DNA of 64,000 bases from Lewinellaceae bacterium (GCA_016712415.1 JADJRC010000004.1:62001-126000), one strand, 5' to 3'. Shown: positions 19,419-29,196, counted from the stretch's first letter. Translations and numbers: made by a program. Notes: a model not told the origin generated them from the letters alone.

Positions 19419-20719
19419 TTACGGCTTCTCTTTCAGCCGCGTTATCCGATCTTTGGAGATTTGCTCATATCGTTTTCTCCGGTTGTCGTCATAATCGGAA
19501 CCAGGCAGTTTGGCCAGACAATTGTTGCTCGCCTCAATAGCCAATGCACGCTCACCCGCCCATTCATAATACTCCGAAAGGCTGTCCCACGCGTTCGGGG
19601 AATCGGGAAACAATTCGGTTACCCATTTGAAGATGTCGAGCGCCTGCTGGCTTTTCTTGTTGTTCAATACATTATAGGCCGCCCGGTTGAGATCGCTTTC
19701 CCTAAAAAGCAGCCATCCCGGCTCTGTTTTGACGGCTTCCCCGTACACCTGCCTGGCCCAGGCCACATCGCCGGCCACCAGATTTTTAAAAAAGGTGCGA
19801 CTGTCTGGCGGCACTGTTTTGCCCTGTTTTGCCAACACTGCTCCCAGTCCGTCGTAAAGTGCCGGCGCCGGCGCCGTGTTTTTTATCAGGAAACGAAAAA
19901 TGGCTTCGCTTTCCGAAGGCCTGGAGTCGAGCAGATCCCCGGCGAGTGTGGTCATTTCACCCGAATAATACAGCGGTACGGAGCTGCCGGCTTCCGGCCG
20001 GTGTTTTTTCAGACTGGCCTCCAGACCCAGGTTCCGGACGTCGCGGATAAACGCCGTTTCGTTGACCTTGCCGGATTTGGGCTGCCATTTGTCGTACTCC
20101 ATGTAAAAGGCCGTGGCGGCTGCCGTTGCTTCGCCTTTGATTTTTGCCACGACATGCAGCGCGCCGTCCGTCCCCGCCGACACGCCCGCAGTGGTGATTA
20201 CCTGTCCGTTGTCTACAAACCGGGTATTGGCGAGCACTTTGGCAGTGGGCGTCAGTTTTTGCAAGGCGTCGAGGTATCCGTGGAAAGTCGTCACCTCTTT
20301 CCCGTCGAGCAAACCCGCCTTCGACAGCAGCCCCGCGCCGGTGCACACCGACATCATAATCTGGGTGGTTTTTGACCGTTCTTTTATCCAGTCGATCATT
20401 TTTTGCTCGTTCATCACGCTGCCGGTACCGCCGCCGGGAAACACGAGAATGTCGGTCGGGGACAGTCGTCAATCGAATATTGGGGGGTAATGGTGACAAA
20501 GCCCTGGCTCAAAACGGGCTCTTTTTTGAACGCCACCACAAAAGGCTCGAAACCATCGGTCGAACCAAACACCTCGGACGGGCCGCTAAAATCAAGGATT
20601 TCCACACCAGGGTATACAAAAATACCCACTGACAGTGGTTTTTCAGTCGATTGCGCTGTTAGCCGGGCCGCCCCAAAAAGAAAGCATGCGAGGACAACGA
20701 TGTTCAGATTTCTATTCAT
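19419..20719 (-). CDS. Secreted DJ-1/PfpI-family protein with TPR-like C-terminal part, one frameshift
   Basis: Signal peptide (NIVVLACFLFGAARLTAQ), then a DJ-1/PfpI (class I glutamine amidotransferase-like) domain: VGIFVYPGVEILDFSGPSEV, LVFPGGGTGSVM and the nucleophile elbow SVCTGAGLLSKAGLLDG with the candidate catalytic Cys. The last ~200 residues are helical, TPR-like (FPDSPNAWDSLSEYYEWAGE). Two frames (20719-20414, 20444-19419) join as PTDILVFPGGG if one base is restored near 20460-20475; total about 433 residues. It is divergent from the AraC regulator gene at 20866, a common arrangement of regulator and target. Isomerase, peptidase or chaperone roles are all known for this fold. Confidence 0.82.
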
Positions 20720-20865
20720 AGCAACATTTTTTTAGTACCCTGCAAAAGTCCGTCTACTTTTATGTTTTACTAAAAATGCGACCGGCGAATAGGTTCAAAT
20801 GCTTCCAATTGGACTCATTTGGAGAACCGGCCCGCCGTATCGAACAGCAGTATTGTTTTCAGAAC

Positions 20866-22183
20866 ATGAACCATCCGGGCATCCTCATCACCTTCCTTTT
20901 TTGGGCCGTACTTTCTGGCTGCGTTGTGCTGATCGGGGCCTTGAAAAACAACGGTGGCCAGGCGGGGGGATACGTTTGTCCGCCTTGCGGTTGCAGTCAA
21001 CACGAGGTGATACACGATACGCCCGGCGTTTGTCTGGGCTGCGGAATGCCCCTGATCACCGTAGAAAGAAAACACAACAAATCATGGGAGGCCATTTTCG
21101 AAAGTTCTGAAACCAACTTTTACCACCACAAATTTTTTTACCCGGTCAATTTCCTGGCGCTGTTCATCGGGATTCTGGCGCTGTTCCGCTTCAAAAACGA
21201 ACTTCCAACGGTGCTCTTTATCGTGTTTTTCGGGAGCCTCGTGCTGTATAGCTTCAAAAACCAACTTTACGGAATGCCTATTCGATGCACGCATCGAAGA
21301 AATGGGCCTTTTTTCCTATCTCTTTTTTATTGGCTACCGGCCCGGCTCTGTACCTCTATTTCAAAAAAATACTGACAGGGGATAACAACCTTACGGGAAA
21401 TGACCGGCTTCATTTTTTGCCGGCAACAGTTGTTTTTCTGTTGAATGCCGGCGCCTTTTTCGGTTTCGAAAACTGGCGGCAAGTGGCCATGTACAATAAT
21501 TTCGACCATTTTCCCGGGCTGGCGGAACAACTGACTTTTATCGGGAGCAGCGCGTACTACAGTTTTTCGATCGGGGCATTGCTCCGAAACAGCGCATACC
21601 CGGACCCGCGTTTCCAAAAATGGCAACGGCAATTGCGCATTTTTCTGGCAGCCGTGGCGCTTGGCCTGACGGTCATGATCCTGGGCAACTTTTTCTATTT
21701 CGACCTGATGTCGACCTGGCTCGACTACCATCCGGTTTGGCTGTTCATCGCTGTTTTCACCCTGTGGAGCATTTACTTTCTGGTGTTTGGAAAGGAGGTT
21801 ATTTTTCAAAAAAAACCGGTCAGGGACAATCGCTTGCCGGACGCCAGGATATCGCAGTGGAAAGACGCCCTGGAGACCGTCATGCACCACCAAAAGCCCT
21901 ATCTCAACCCCGACCTGAACCTTCAAATGCTTGCCCAAATGGTCGGTATCAAGGAAAAAGACCTTTCCGAGGTACTCAACATCGGCCTGGGAAAAAGTTT
22001 CCACGATTACATTAATCTTTACCGGATTGAAGCGGTAAAAAGGCTGCTTCTAAACCCGGAAAAACAGCACCTGACCAATTTTGCGATGGCGCAGGAGGCC
22101 GGTTTCAACTCCAAATCTGCCTTTTTCGGACTGTTTAAAAAGCACCTGGGCATGACGCCGGGTGCGTTCAAACGAAAAAATGA
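20866..22183 (+). CDS. Membrane-bound AraC-family regulator with cysteine-rich metal-binding-like segment (three indels)
   Basis: ATG at 20866 starts a hydrophobic helix (ILITFLFWAVLSGCVVLIGAL), then a segment with Cys at about 38, 41, 43, 56 and 59 (YVCPPCGCSQHE, PGVCLGCGMPLI) that follows the layout of the heavy-metal-binding domain (CPxx...PGxCxxCGMxL). Several more membrane helices follow, then an AraC helix-turn-helix (LNLQMLAQMVGIKEKDLSEV ... AQEAGFNSKSAFFGLFKKH). Frame changes are needed near 21272-21276 (to read CLFDARIEEMGLFSYLFF) and near 21335-21338 (to read GPALYLYFKKIL). One A missing from the run 22175-22180 removes the natural TGA at 22181. It probably senses a periplasmic or membrane signal and controls the divergent DJ-1 gene. 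Confidence 0.78.
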
Positions 22184-22220
22184 ATCCGCTACAATTCCCT
22201 TTTCATTCCTTCCGAATCCC

Positions 22221-22228
22221 GACATTTG
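22221..22228 (+). promoter_or_regulatory. -7-like box four bases before purC
   Basis: GACATTTG differs in one position from TAnnTTTG and ends four bases before the purC ATG at 22233, so a transcript starting there would have almost no leader. Confidence 0.35.
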
Positions 22229-22232
22229 CCCC

Positions 22233-23189
22233 ATGAACGCCATCCGCGAAACAAACTTCCAACTGCCCGGCCAAACGGCCTTTTACCGCGGCAAGGTCCG
22301 TGATGTGTACGCCGTACAACGCGGCGACGCAGCGTTGCTGGTTATGGTCGCCAGCGACCGCATTTCCGCTTTCGACCACATTCTGCCCCGCCCTATCCCC
22401 TGCAAAGGCGCCGTGCTCAACCAGATCGCTGCGCATTTTCTCAACGCAACCCGCGACATCTGCCCCAACTGGCTCCTCGACACGCCCGACCCCAACGTGG
22501 CCATCGGCCACCGCTGCGAGCCCGTTCGGGTGGAAATGGTGATCCGGGGCTACCTGGCCGGTCACGCAGCCCGCACCTATGCGTCGGGGTTGCGCACCCT
22601 CTGCGGCGTTGCCTTGCCCGATGGCTTGCGCGAGAACGACCGTTTCCCCACCCCCATCATTACGCCTACCACCAAGGCCGACGAAGGCCACGACGAGGAT
22701 ATTTCCAGGGAGGAAATTCTGCACCGCGGGATCGTCAGCCGCGAGGATTACGAGGAAATGGAAGCCTGCACCCGCGCCCTGTTTCGCCGGGGAACGGAAA
22801 TGGCCGCCCAACAGGGCCTTATCCTCGTGGATACCAAGTACGAATTTGGCAAAAAAGACGGTCGTATCCTGCTGATGGATGAAATCCATACCCCCGACAG
22901 TTCCCGGTATTTCTACGCCGAAGGCTATGCCGAACGCCAGGCGCGCGGCGAAAAACAGCGCCAGCTGAGCAAGGAGTTTGTGCGCGAATGGCTGATTGCC
23001 AACGGATTTCAGGGAAAGGAAGGCCAGGCGATGCCCGAAATGCCAGATGCATTTGTGCAGGAGATCACCGACCGGTATGTCGAGCTATATGAAAAGGTGA
23101 CGGGAAAGGCGTTTGTGAAAGACGAATCGTCCGACCTGCTGGGCCGCATCGAGCGGAATATACTCAGCGCGCTGCCTGCAACGCCTTGA
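22233..23189 (+). CDS. purC: Phosphoribosylaminoimidazole-succinocarboxamide synthase (SAICAR synthetase)
   Basis: PurC joins aspartate to CAIR with ATP in purine biosynthesis. From ATG at 22233 the protein has 318 residues and reads MNAIRETNFQLPGQTAFYRG, then GKVRDVY, SDRISAFDHILPRPIPCKG, VIRGYLAGHA and LVDTKYEFGKKDGRILLMDE, all hallmark motifs of the long bacterial/eukaryotic-like PurC. The sequence is in frame with the upstream AraC gene only because that gene lacks its stop (see 22175-22183); a natural fusion is unlikely. It overlaps the convergent thioredoxin gene by 26 bases. Confidence 0.95.
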   Translation: MNAIRETNFQLPGQTAFYRGKVRDVYAVQRGDAALLVMVASDRISAFDHILPRPIPCKGAVLNQIAAHFLNATRDICPNWLLDTPDPNVAIGHRCEPVRVEMVIRGYLAGHAARTYASGLRTLCGVALPDGLRENDRFPTPIITPTTKADEGHDEDISREEILHRGIVSREDYEEMEACTRALFRRGTEMAAQQGLILVDTKYEFGKKDGRILLMDEIHTPDSSRYFYAEGYAERQARGEKQRQLSKEFVREWLIANGFQGKEGQAMPEMPDAFVQEITDRYVELYEKVTGKAFVKDESSDLLGRIERNILSALPATP

Positions 23190-23682
23190 TCTGCGCAAAC
23201 AACTCCGCTTCGTCGCCCGTTGCGTATTTCTTGTGCTGCCACACCAGCGTGCCGTTCTTGTCGAACAGAAATACCTGCGGCAGTCCGTTCAGTCCCCCGG
23301 GCAAGGTGGTTTTGAACGCGCGGGTATGATCCCAGTACACCTGGAAAGGCCAGTTTTTCTCCTGCACCAGGGTCTGCACCTTTGCAAAGCGTTCGGGAAA
23401 ATCCATGGAGATGGCTACCAGGTTAAAGTCGGCCTCTTTTTGCCATTCCGCATAGTTTTTAGTGTACGCCGCGAGTTCGAGGTGGCAGGGCGGGCAGGTG
23501 GTCAGCCAGAAAGCCAGCACCGTGGGTTTGCCGGTTTTGAGCACCGCAGCGGAGTTCACCATAGTACTGTCCGGTTTGATCAGGCTGATATTGAAGGGGA
23601 AAGGCGAAGCGGGCTGCTCGTTCTGACCGAATGCCCGAAGGCAAAAAAACACTAAAAGCGCGGGAAAAAACCGGATTGTCAT
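23164..23682 (-). CDS. Secreted TlpA-like thioredoxin / thiol-disulfide oxidoreductase
   Basis: Signal peptide (FFPALLVFFCLRAFGQ) and a thioredoxin fold with the active site TTCPPCHLELAAY (C-P-P-C) near residue 70. PTVLAFWLTTCPPC and the cis-proline region GLNGLPQVFLFDKNGTLVWQ complete the family pattern. ATG at 23682 gives 172 residues. Proteins of this class reduce or shuffle disulfides in the periplasm, for instance in cytochrome c maturation; haem proteins are encoded elsewhere in the window, but no direct link is shown. Confidence 0.88.
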   Translation of the reverse strand: MTIRFFPALLVFFCLRAFGQNEQPASPFPFNISLIKPDSTMVNSAAVLKTGKPTVLAFWLTTCPPCHLELAAYTKNYAEWQKEADFNLVAISMDFPERFAKVQTLVQEKNWPFQVYWDHTRAFKTTLPGGLNGLPQVFLFDKNGTLVWQHKKYATGDEAELFAQIKALQAAR

Positions 23683-23874
23683 ACAGGATATGGATTGTCT
23701 GAACAAAGGAAAAGAAATGTGCAGTTTTGTTCATATTCCGATGTGACGCCTGGAGGGTTTTAACGTCCCATTAACGGTTTTTAAGAAAATGGAGCAAGGC
23801 TTCATCTGTTTGTCGCTTTTTTCGTCTCTTTGCAGGTGATTTGTTTTTTAATTTATATCTAAACTACCTGCCCT

Positions 23875-24480
23875 GTGACGTCGAGCGCCGCGCGAAAGGC
23901 AAAAGATTATACCGACAGCGAACTCATTGCCCTTTATCTGCGGGATCAGAATACGATTTATTTTAATCATCTGTATCAGCGTTACAAAGGCAAGGTGTTC
24001 GCCAAATGCATTTCCATGCTGGCCGACGAAGGGCTTGCCCGCGACGCCACGCAGGATGTGTTTATCAAGGTATTGCTCAACCTTTCCAAGTTTACGGAGC
24101 AATCATCCTTTTCTACCTGGGTCTATTCGATTACGTACAACTATTGCATCGATATGATCCGGAAAAAGAAAAAAATACCGCTGATCTATACCGAAGACAT
24201 CGGGAAGGTGAGCAAGGAACCCGAAGTGGACATACCGGATAGTGTGTTGCTGGAGATGAAGCAGGAACGCCTGGCCAAAGTACTCGAAAACCTTCCTCCT
24301 GGCGACAAGGCCATCCTGATGATGAAATACATCGATGATTTACAGATTAGGGATATCGGAGATATTTTGGGAAAGTCGGAGAGTGCCATTAAAATGCAGA
24401 TCATGCGTGCCAAACACAAGGCGCAGTCCATCTACGACGACCTGTTCGCCAACGACCCGATCGAAACGTCCAATACCTGA
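23875..24480 (+). CDS. ECF-subfamily RNA polymerase sigma factor
   Basis: 201 residues from GTG at 23875. Region 2 is visible in YFNHLYQRYKGKVFAKCISM and DATQDVFIKVLLNLSKFTEQ followed by FSTWVYSITYNYCIDMIRKKKK, region 4 in VLENLPPGDKAILMMKYIDD and IGDILGKSESAIKMQIMRAK. The C-terminal tail is short and no extra domain is present. It directs transcription of a small regulon. The next gene, 106 bases downstream, could be its partner, although it lacks a recognisable anti-sigma domain. Confidence 0.92.
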   Translation: MTSSAARKAKDYTDSELIALYLRDQNTIYFNHLYQRYKGKVFAKCISMLADEGLARDATQDVFIKVLLNLSKFTEQSSFSTWVYSITYNYCIDMIRKKKKIPLIYTEDIGKVSKEPEVDIPDSVLLEMKQERLAKVLENLPPGDKAILMMKYIDDLQIRDIGDILGKSESAIKMQIMRAKHKAQSIYDDLFANDPIETSNT

Positions 24481-24585
24481 AGTGCCACAACCAGAATTTA
24501 ATCGGCTCAACACCGGCAATTGCCTATAGACAATAACATACACATTCACCGTCGCCCGAAAAGGCGGCAAAACATAATCCTTGAT

Positions 24586-24888
24586 ATGGCCAACAATTTC
24601 GAACAATGGCAGGGTGACTGGGAGGATAAAGTGCCCGAAGAAATCGGCCACAATATCCTGCACCAGGCCAACACCCTTTCCCACTTCGGCCGAGTGATCG
24701 AACTCTTCGTCCCAAATGCCTTGCAGACTGCCGCCCAACTGATCGGCGGGTCCAGTCCATCGGGCCCCAGACCCAGGCCCAACGGCGGGCGTTATTCGCC
24801 TCCTGTAATACCTCCCGGGCGACCGCCGGCGGGCGGCAGCGGAACGGCGAGGGAACAGCGGTTGCCTTCCGATCCCGAAACAACCTGA
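24586..24888 (+). CDS. Small hypothetical protein with proline-rich tail, next to the sigma factor
   Basis: ATG at 24586 gives 100 residues. The first 60 are a helical, acidic-amphipathic stretch (FEQWQGDWEDKVPEEIGHNI ... LSHFGRVIELFVPNALQTA); the rest is Pro/Gly/Arg-rich and probably disordered. No signal peptide, membrane segment or known domain. Its place directly after an ECF sigma factor gene suggests a regulatory partner, which is inference only. Confidence 0.55.
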   Translation: MANNFEQWQGDWEDKVPEEIGHNILHQANTLSHFGRVIELFVPNALQTAAQLIGGSSPSGPRPRPNGGRYSPPVIPPGRPPAGGSGTAREQRLPSDPETT

Positions 24889-24924
24889 TCCATATTTGTT
24901 GACAATCTTCCTTTACCATACTCC

Positions 24925-25782
24925 ATGGATTTTTTTGACCAGTTGAAGAATGGGGTGTTTGCGGAATTGCTGGAGCGTTTTTCAGCGGCTATTCCGAAAC
25001 TCACCTTCGCCCTCATCATATTGCTCGTCGGATGGCTCCTTGCCAAAACGGTCCGAAAAATCGTGCGCCGTGTGTTCGCAGGACTCGGCATCGACCGGCT
25101 TGCCGAACGCCTGAACGACATCGACCTGGTGCAACGCACCGGCATGCGCGTCGAAATATCGTCTGTGCTGGCACAAATGATCTATTTCGTGCTCATGCTG
25201 GGCTTTGTCATTTTTGCTACCGATGTACTGGAAATCCCTGCCATAACGACGATGGTGCGCGACCTGATCGACTACATGCCGGCACTGTTCTCCGCATTCG
25301 TACTGTTACTCATGGGCCTCTTCCTTGCCGATATCATCCGCGGGATCGTGCTGACCGCCTGCCAGTCCATGGGCCTCCCGTCGGCAAAAATGATCTCGAC
25401 GGCCATCTTTTACTTCCTGTTTATTACCGTCGCCGTCAGCGCACTCGCACAGGCCAAGATCGACACAGGGTTCATCGCTTCCAATATTTCCATCATAATT
25501 GCAGCCCTCGCTTTTGCCTTTGCTTTCGGCTACGGACGCGCCTCGCGCGACCTGCTGGCCAACTACCTGGCCGGCAACTACAACCGCAACAAAATCCAGG
25601 TCGGCGACGATATCCGCATCATCGGTATGCGCGGCAAGGTGGTTCTGATCGACGCCACGTCGCTTACACTCCAGACTACCGACCGGGAAATCATCATTCC
25701 ACTCGGTAAATTGACTTCTGAAAAGGTCGAAATTTTTTACCCCGACGCGCAGGACGACAGCCTGCTTGAACCCGGTGAGTAA
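24925..25782 (+). CDS. Small-conductance mechanosensitive channel-like protein (conserved TM helix / MscS type)
   Basis: 285 residues starting MDFFDQLKNGVFAELLERF, with membrane helices near 20-40 (LTFALIILLVGWLLAKTV), 85-105, 125-145 (LFSAFVLLLMGLFLADII) and 165-205, then a soluble beta part GDDIRIIGMRGKVVLIDATS resembling the MscS beta domain. Such channels release solutes on hypo-osmotic shock. It is the first gene of a same-strand run with the DUF3078 protein, 36 bases downstream. Confidence 0.8.
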   Translation: MDFFDQLKNGVFAELLERFSAAIPKLTFALIILLVGWLLAKTVRKIVRRVFAGLGIDRLAERLNDIDLVQRTGMRVEISSVLAQMIYFVLMLGFVIFATDVLEIPAITTMVRDLIDYMPALFSAFVLLLMGLFLADIIRGIVLTACQSMGLPSAKMISTAIFYFLFITVAVSALAQAKIDTGFIASNISIIIAALAFAFAFGYGRASRDLLANYLAGNYNRNKIQVGDDIRIIGMRGKVVLIDATSLTLQTTDREIIIPLGKLTSEKVEIFYPDAQDDSLLEPGE

Positions 25783-25818
25783 CGCCCCCTTTATTTCGTC
25801 ACAAAACTCAGTTCTTTC

Positions 25819-26865
25819 ATGAAATCATTACAAACACTGTTCATTTCCTTTTTGCTCTTTATTACTGCCAGTCTTTCCGCCCAGGAAGCCGGCGAAGGCC
25901 GGCTCAAGGAAGTCACCGGAATGATAAAAGCCGACAGCTTCGGCTGGACGATCGGTGGCGGTATAGGCCTTGATCTTTCGGGAATGGGACTGCTCAACCC
26001 AAAGGTAGGCTCCGGCGGCAACCGGATCGGTATCGGCGGTATCGGCACCCTGGTCGCCAAACGCAAGGAAGACAAGTGGTTTTGGGACAACGGACTGGCA
26101 CTCCAACTGTCGGCCCAACGCCTCGGCAAAACCAGCGCCAACCAGGCCACCGGTTTCCAGAAAAACCTCGACGTGCTGCGCCTCACCTCCCGCTACGGCC
26201 ATAAAATAAGCGGGGACAAGTGGTTTGCCGCCGCTGATTTTTTTGCCCAGACGTTGCTGCTTAAAACCTTTTCGAGCAATTACCTGTCGGCGATCAGTCC
26301 CACCGACCGCGTCGTGGCCAAATTTATCGCGCCCCTCCAGGTTACCTTCTCGCCGGGTATCGATTACAAACCCAACGACCACCTCTCGTTCTTTTATTCG
26401 CCCATCGGCGTACAATTGATCTATGTCGCCGACGACAGTATCGCCCGTACGGGCGTGCACGGCAACGATATTACCCGCGCTGCCGACGGCAGTATCACCG
26501 AGTACAAAAAGTCGTTTTTCGGCTTCGGGTCTGAATTTAAAGCCGCCTACAACAACAAATATTTCAACGGCAGACTGTCTGTCACCAATGGCCTGCGCCT
26601 GTTCTCCAACTACCTCGACGGCCCGCAAAATGTGGACGTACTCTTCAGCAACAACTTCAGCATCGTCATCTTCAAAGGGCTTTCGCTCGACCTGCTGGCC
26701 GAATATTTTTACGACAATGATGTGAAGGTGCAAAAAGACCTGAACGACGACGGTGTGTACGAAGTGATCGTCAATCCCGACGGCACCACCAGCGGCCCCG
26801 ATCGCTTGGGCCGCGGCGGACAATGGACGGGCGCGTTCCTGCTGAAATACAGCATGATCTTCTAG
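25819..26865 (+). CDS. DUF3078 outer-membrane beta-barrel protein
   Basis: Signal peptide (LFISFLLFITASLSAQ) and 330 residues of alternating beta-strand sequence. The early motif FGWTIGGGIGLDLSGMGLLNP and later KLTLQ-like strands ending in FLLKYSMIF (terminal aromatic, typical of outer-membrane barrels) match the Bacteroidota family DUF3078, whose function is unknown. 348 residues, frame intact. The next gene starts 13 bases after its stop. Confidence 0.85.
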   Translation: MKSLQTLFISFLLFITASLSAQEAGEGRLKEVTGMIKADSFGWTIGGGIGLDLSGMGLLNPKVGSGGNRIGIGGIGTLVAKRKEDKWFWDNGLALQLSAQRLGKTSANQATGFQKNLDVLRLTSRYGHKISGDKWFAAADFFAQTLLLKTFSSNYLSAISPTDRVVAKFIAPLQVTFSPGIDYKPNDHLSFFYSPIGVQLIYVADDSIARTGVHGNDITRAADGSITEYKKSFFGFGSEFKAAYNNKYFNGRLSVTNGLRLFSNYLDGPQNVDVLFSNNFSIVIFKGLSLDLLAEYFYDNDVKVQKDLNDDGVYEVIVNPDGTTSGPDRLGRGGQWTGAFLLKYSMIF

Positions 26866-26877
26866 ACACATATTCCC

Positions 26878-27330
26878 ATGAAAATCCTGATGGTTTGTCT
26901 CGGCAATATCTGCCGAAGCCCGCTGGCGGAAGGGATTATGCAACACAAGGCCAACGAGCTCGGGCTGGACTGGACAGTCGACAGCGCCGGTACCGGGTAT
27001 TGGCATGTGGGTGATCTGCCCGACAACCGGTCCATCGCCATCGCCCGACAGTACGGGGTCGATATCACCGGCCAGCGCGCACGGCAGTTTACAGCTGCCG
27101 ACTTCGAGCGTTTCGACAAAATATTTGTCATGGACACGCAGAACCTGCGCGATGTACTGCGCCACGCCGCAGGCGAGGCGCACTGGTCGAAAGTAGAACT
27201 GATCCTCAACCAGGTACACCCCGGGGAAAACCGAAGTGTACCCGACCCCTACTACGACGACAATGGCTTCGACCGGGTGTTTCGTATGCTCGACGAGGCC
27301 TGCGAAGCATTTATCCGTCAACAGGTATGA
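26878..27330 (+). CDS. Low-molecular-weight protein-tyrosine phosphatase
   Basis: 150 residues with the catalytic loop VCLGNICRSPLAEG right at the N-terminus (nucleophile Cys of CX5R) and the general-acid Asp in VPDPYYDDNGF near residue 121. Normal family length. It dephosphorylates phosphotyrosine or related substrates in the cytoplasm. The truA start lies four bases past the stop, so the two are one transcription unit. Confidence 0.93.
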   Translation: MKILMVCLGNICRSPLAEGIMQHKANELGLDWTVDSAGTGYWHVGDLPDNRSIAIARQYGVDITGQRARQFTAADFERFDKIFVMDTQNLRDVLRHAAGEAHWSKVELILNQVHPGENRSVPDPYYDDNGFDRVFRMLDEACEAFIRQQV

Positions 27331-27333
27331 CCA

Positions 27334-28074
27334 ATGCGCTATTTCCTGACGCTCTCCTATCTCGGCACCCGGTACAGCGGCTGGCAAATTCAGCCCAATG
27401 CGCCGTCGGTACAGGAAACGCTGGAACAGGCGCTGTCGACCCTGCTGCGCAGAAATACGGAAATAACGGGCTGTGGACGTACGGATGCCGGCGTGCACGC
27501 CCGTTATTACGTGGCGCATTTTGACGCGGACGGCGCCTTGCCCAAAACTTTCCTGAACGGCGTCAACAGCATACTGCCACCCGATATTGCCATCCATGAG
27601 GCAAGGCCGGTGCATGCCGAAGCCCATGCCCGCTTCGATGCCTTCGAGCGAAGTTATGCCTACCATATCAGCCTGCGGAAAGACCCGTTTTCAACGGAAA
27701 TGGCGTGGTTTTACCCCAACTACCGCGCCCTTGACCTTCAAAAATTGAAGGAAACGGCTGAACTGCTCCTCCATTATCAGGCCTTTTCCCCGTTTTGCAA
27801 AACTCATAGCGGCGTCGATAACTACGGCTGCGACCTGAAACGCGCATCCTGGGAAATACCTGAGGGCGCACACGAAATGATTTTTCACATCACAGCCAAC
27901 CGTTTCCTGCGGGGAATGGTGCGCCTGATCGTTGGCGCCTGCATACAGGTCGCTACCGGCAAACTCGATTTGAACGATGTAAAACGGGCTCTGGACGAGC
28001 AGAAAACCCTGAAAAAAAGCCTGAGCGTACCACCGCACGGACTGTTTCTGACAGCTGTACATTATCCTTACTGA
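27334..28074 (+). CDS. truA: tRNA pseudouridine(38-40) synthase
   Basis: TruA isomerises uridines 38-40 in the tRNA anticodon arm. The 246-residue protein shows LSYLGTRYSGWQIQPN at the N-terminus, the catalytic-Asp motif GCGRTDAGVHARYYVAHFD near residue 50, SYAYHISLRKDPF and NRFLRGMVRLIVGACIQVA. Length and frame are normal. It is immediately downstream of the phosphatase gene. Confidence 0.95.
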   Translation: MRYFLTLSYLGTRYSGWQIQPNAPSVQETLEQALSTLLRRNTEITGCGRTDAGVHARYYVAHFDADGALPKTFLNGVNSILPPDIAIHEARPVHAEAHARFDAFERSYAYHISLRKDPFSTEMAWFYPNYRALDLQKLKETAELLLHYQAFSPFCKTHSGVDNYGCDLKRASWEIPEGAHEMIFHITANRFLRGMVRLIVGACIQVATGKLDLNDVKRALDEQKTLKKSLSVPPHGLFLTAVHYPY

Positions 28075-28229
28075 GCAAATTCATGGTAGTGCATGACCAC
28101 CGTCATGCAGCAGGGCGTACGATCCCGGCATTTTTGTGCTGTTGACTTACTGACAGGCAGTCCGGCAGTCTCTTTAACCAGGGAGGAACTGTATGTCCGG
28201 CCCGCCTGATCGGCTCAATCGTACCGACT

Positions 28230-29074
28230 ATGAAAAAAATCCTTGTTCCTGTCGATTTTTCCGACAACTCCAAACACGCTTTGCGCATAGGCGCCGCCAT
28301 TGCCGTTAAATACGGCGCCCTGCTCGAAGTCATCCATGTCAATACAGCAATTGCCTATGCGCCTGCCATGCCGGAGTATCCGGGGCTGGGCTCATTCGAC
28401 ATGACGGAATACTACGACACTGTGGCCGACGAATTTCGCCAGTTAAAAAAGAATTGGTCGCCGACACCGCACTTGCCGGTCTTCAGATCGAAACAAGGGT
28501 GGAAGAAGGGCTGTTGTACAGCTCGCTGCGGCGCATCGCCGAAGAAGACGAGATCGGGCTGATCGTCATGGGCACCAAAGGCGCCAGCGGTGCACTGGAA
28601 TTTTTTGTCGGCTCCAACACCGAAAAGGTTATCCGTACTGCTCCCTGCCCGGTACTGGCCATACCCGAAAAATCGGGCGATTTTAACCCAAAAACCGTGG
28701 TGCTGGCCACCACACTCGACGAGGATCAGTTTGCCGCGTTCCTGCAACTGACCGGTTGGCAAAAGCGCTGGCCCTTCAATGTCAAGATGTTGTACCTCAA
28801 TAATCCCGGAATGTTCGGGTCGGACAAGGAGATCGAAGATGCTGCGGCCGGGTTTGCCAGGCGTTCGGGGCTGCACGATGTGACGAAGTACGGAAGCGGC
28901 GCTACCTTCAACGAAGAAGCGAGTATCGTGCAGTTTGCACAAAAGGAAGGCGCCGACCTGATCGTCATGGCCACCCACCAGCGCAAGGGCCTGTCGCACC
29001 TCCTGTTCGGCAGTCTGACAGAAGACACCGCCAATCATTCGCCCATCCCTGTGTTGAGCATACCGGTTAAATAA
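28230..29074 (+). CDS. Tandem universal stress protein (two Usp domains), one frameshift
   Basis: Two UspA folds in one chain of about 281 residues. Domain one starts MKKILVPVDFSDNSKHALRI and ends with IGLIVMGTKGASGALEFFVG and PCPVLAIPE; domain two ends with ADLIVMATHQRKGLSHLLFG and PIPVLSIPV. The G-x2-G-x9-G-S/T type ATP-binding pattern is present in both. The frame breaks in an A-run at 28445-28450 (QLKKNW...); one more A gives KKELVADTALAGLQIETRVE and continuity with the second part. Typical of nucleotide-binding stress proteins; client unknown. Confidence 0.88.
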
Positions 29075-29196
29075 CCATAAGAAAACGCCGTCGGCGAAAC
29101 CCGTCGAGAGGGCGCAGAACAGGTGAAACGTTGTTTTTCAAAAGCGGTAGCGGTCAATGGCCGCTGCCGCTATTTCATTGTTTACAACAAGCGTCC

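Noticed and set aside
22233..23189. Natural AraC-PurC fusion protein
   Set aside because: One A restored in the A-run at 22175-22180 gives a stop codon at the normal AraC end, and PurC has its own ATG.
25828..27666. 612-codon open frame antisense to DUF3078, phosphatase and truA
   Set aside because: It spans three well-supported genes on the opposite strand and encodes no recognisable domain.
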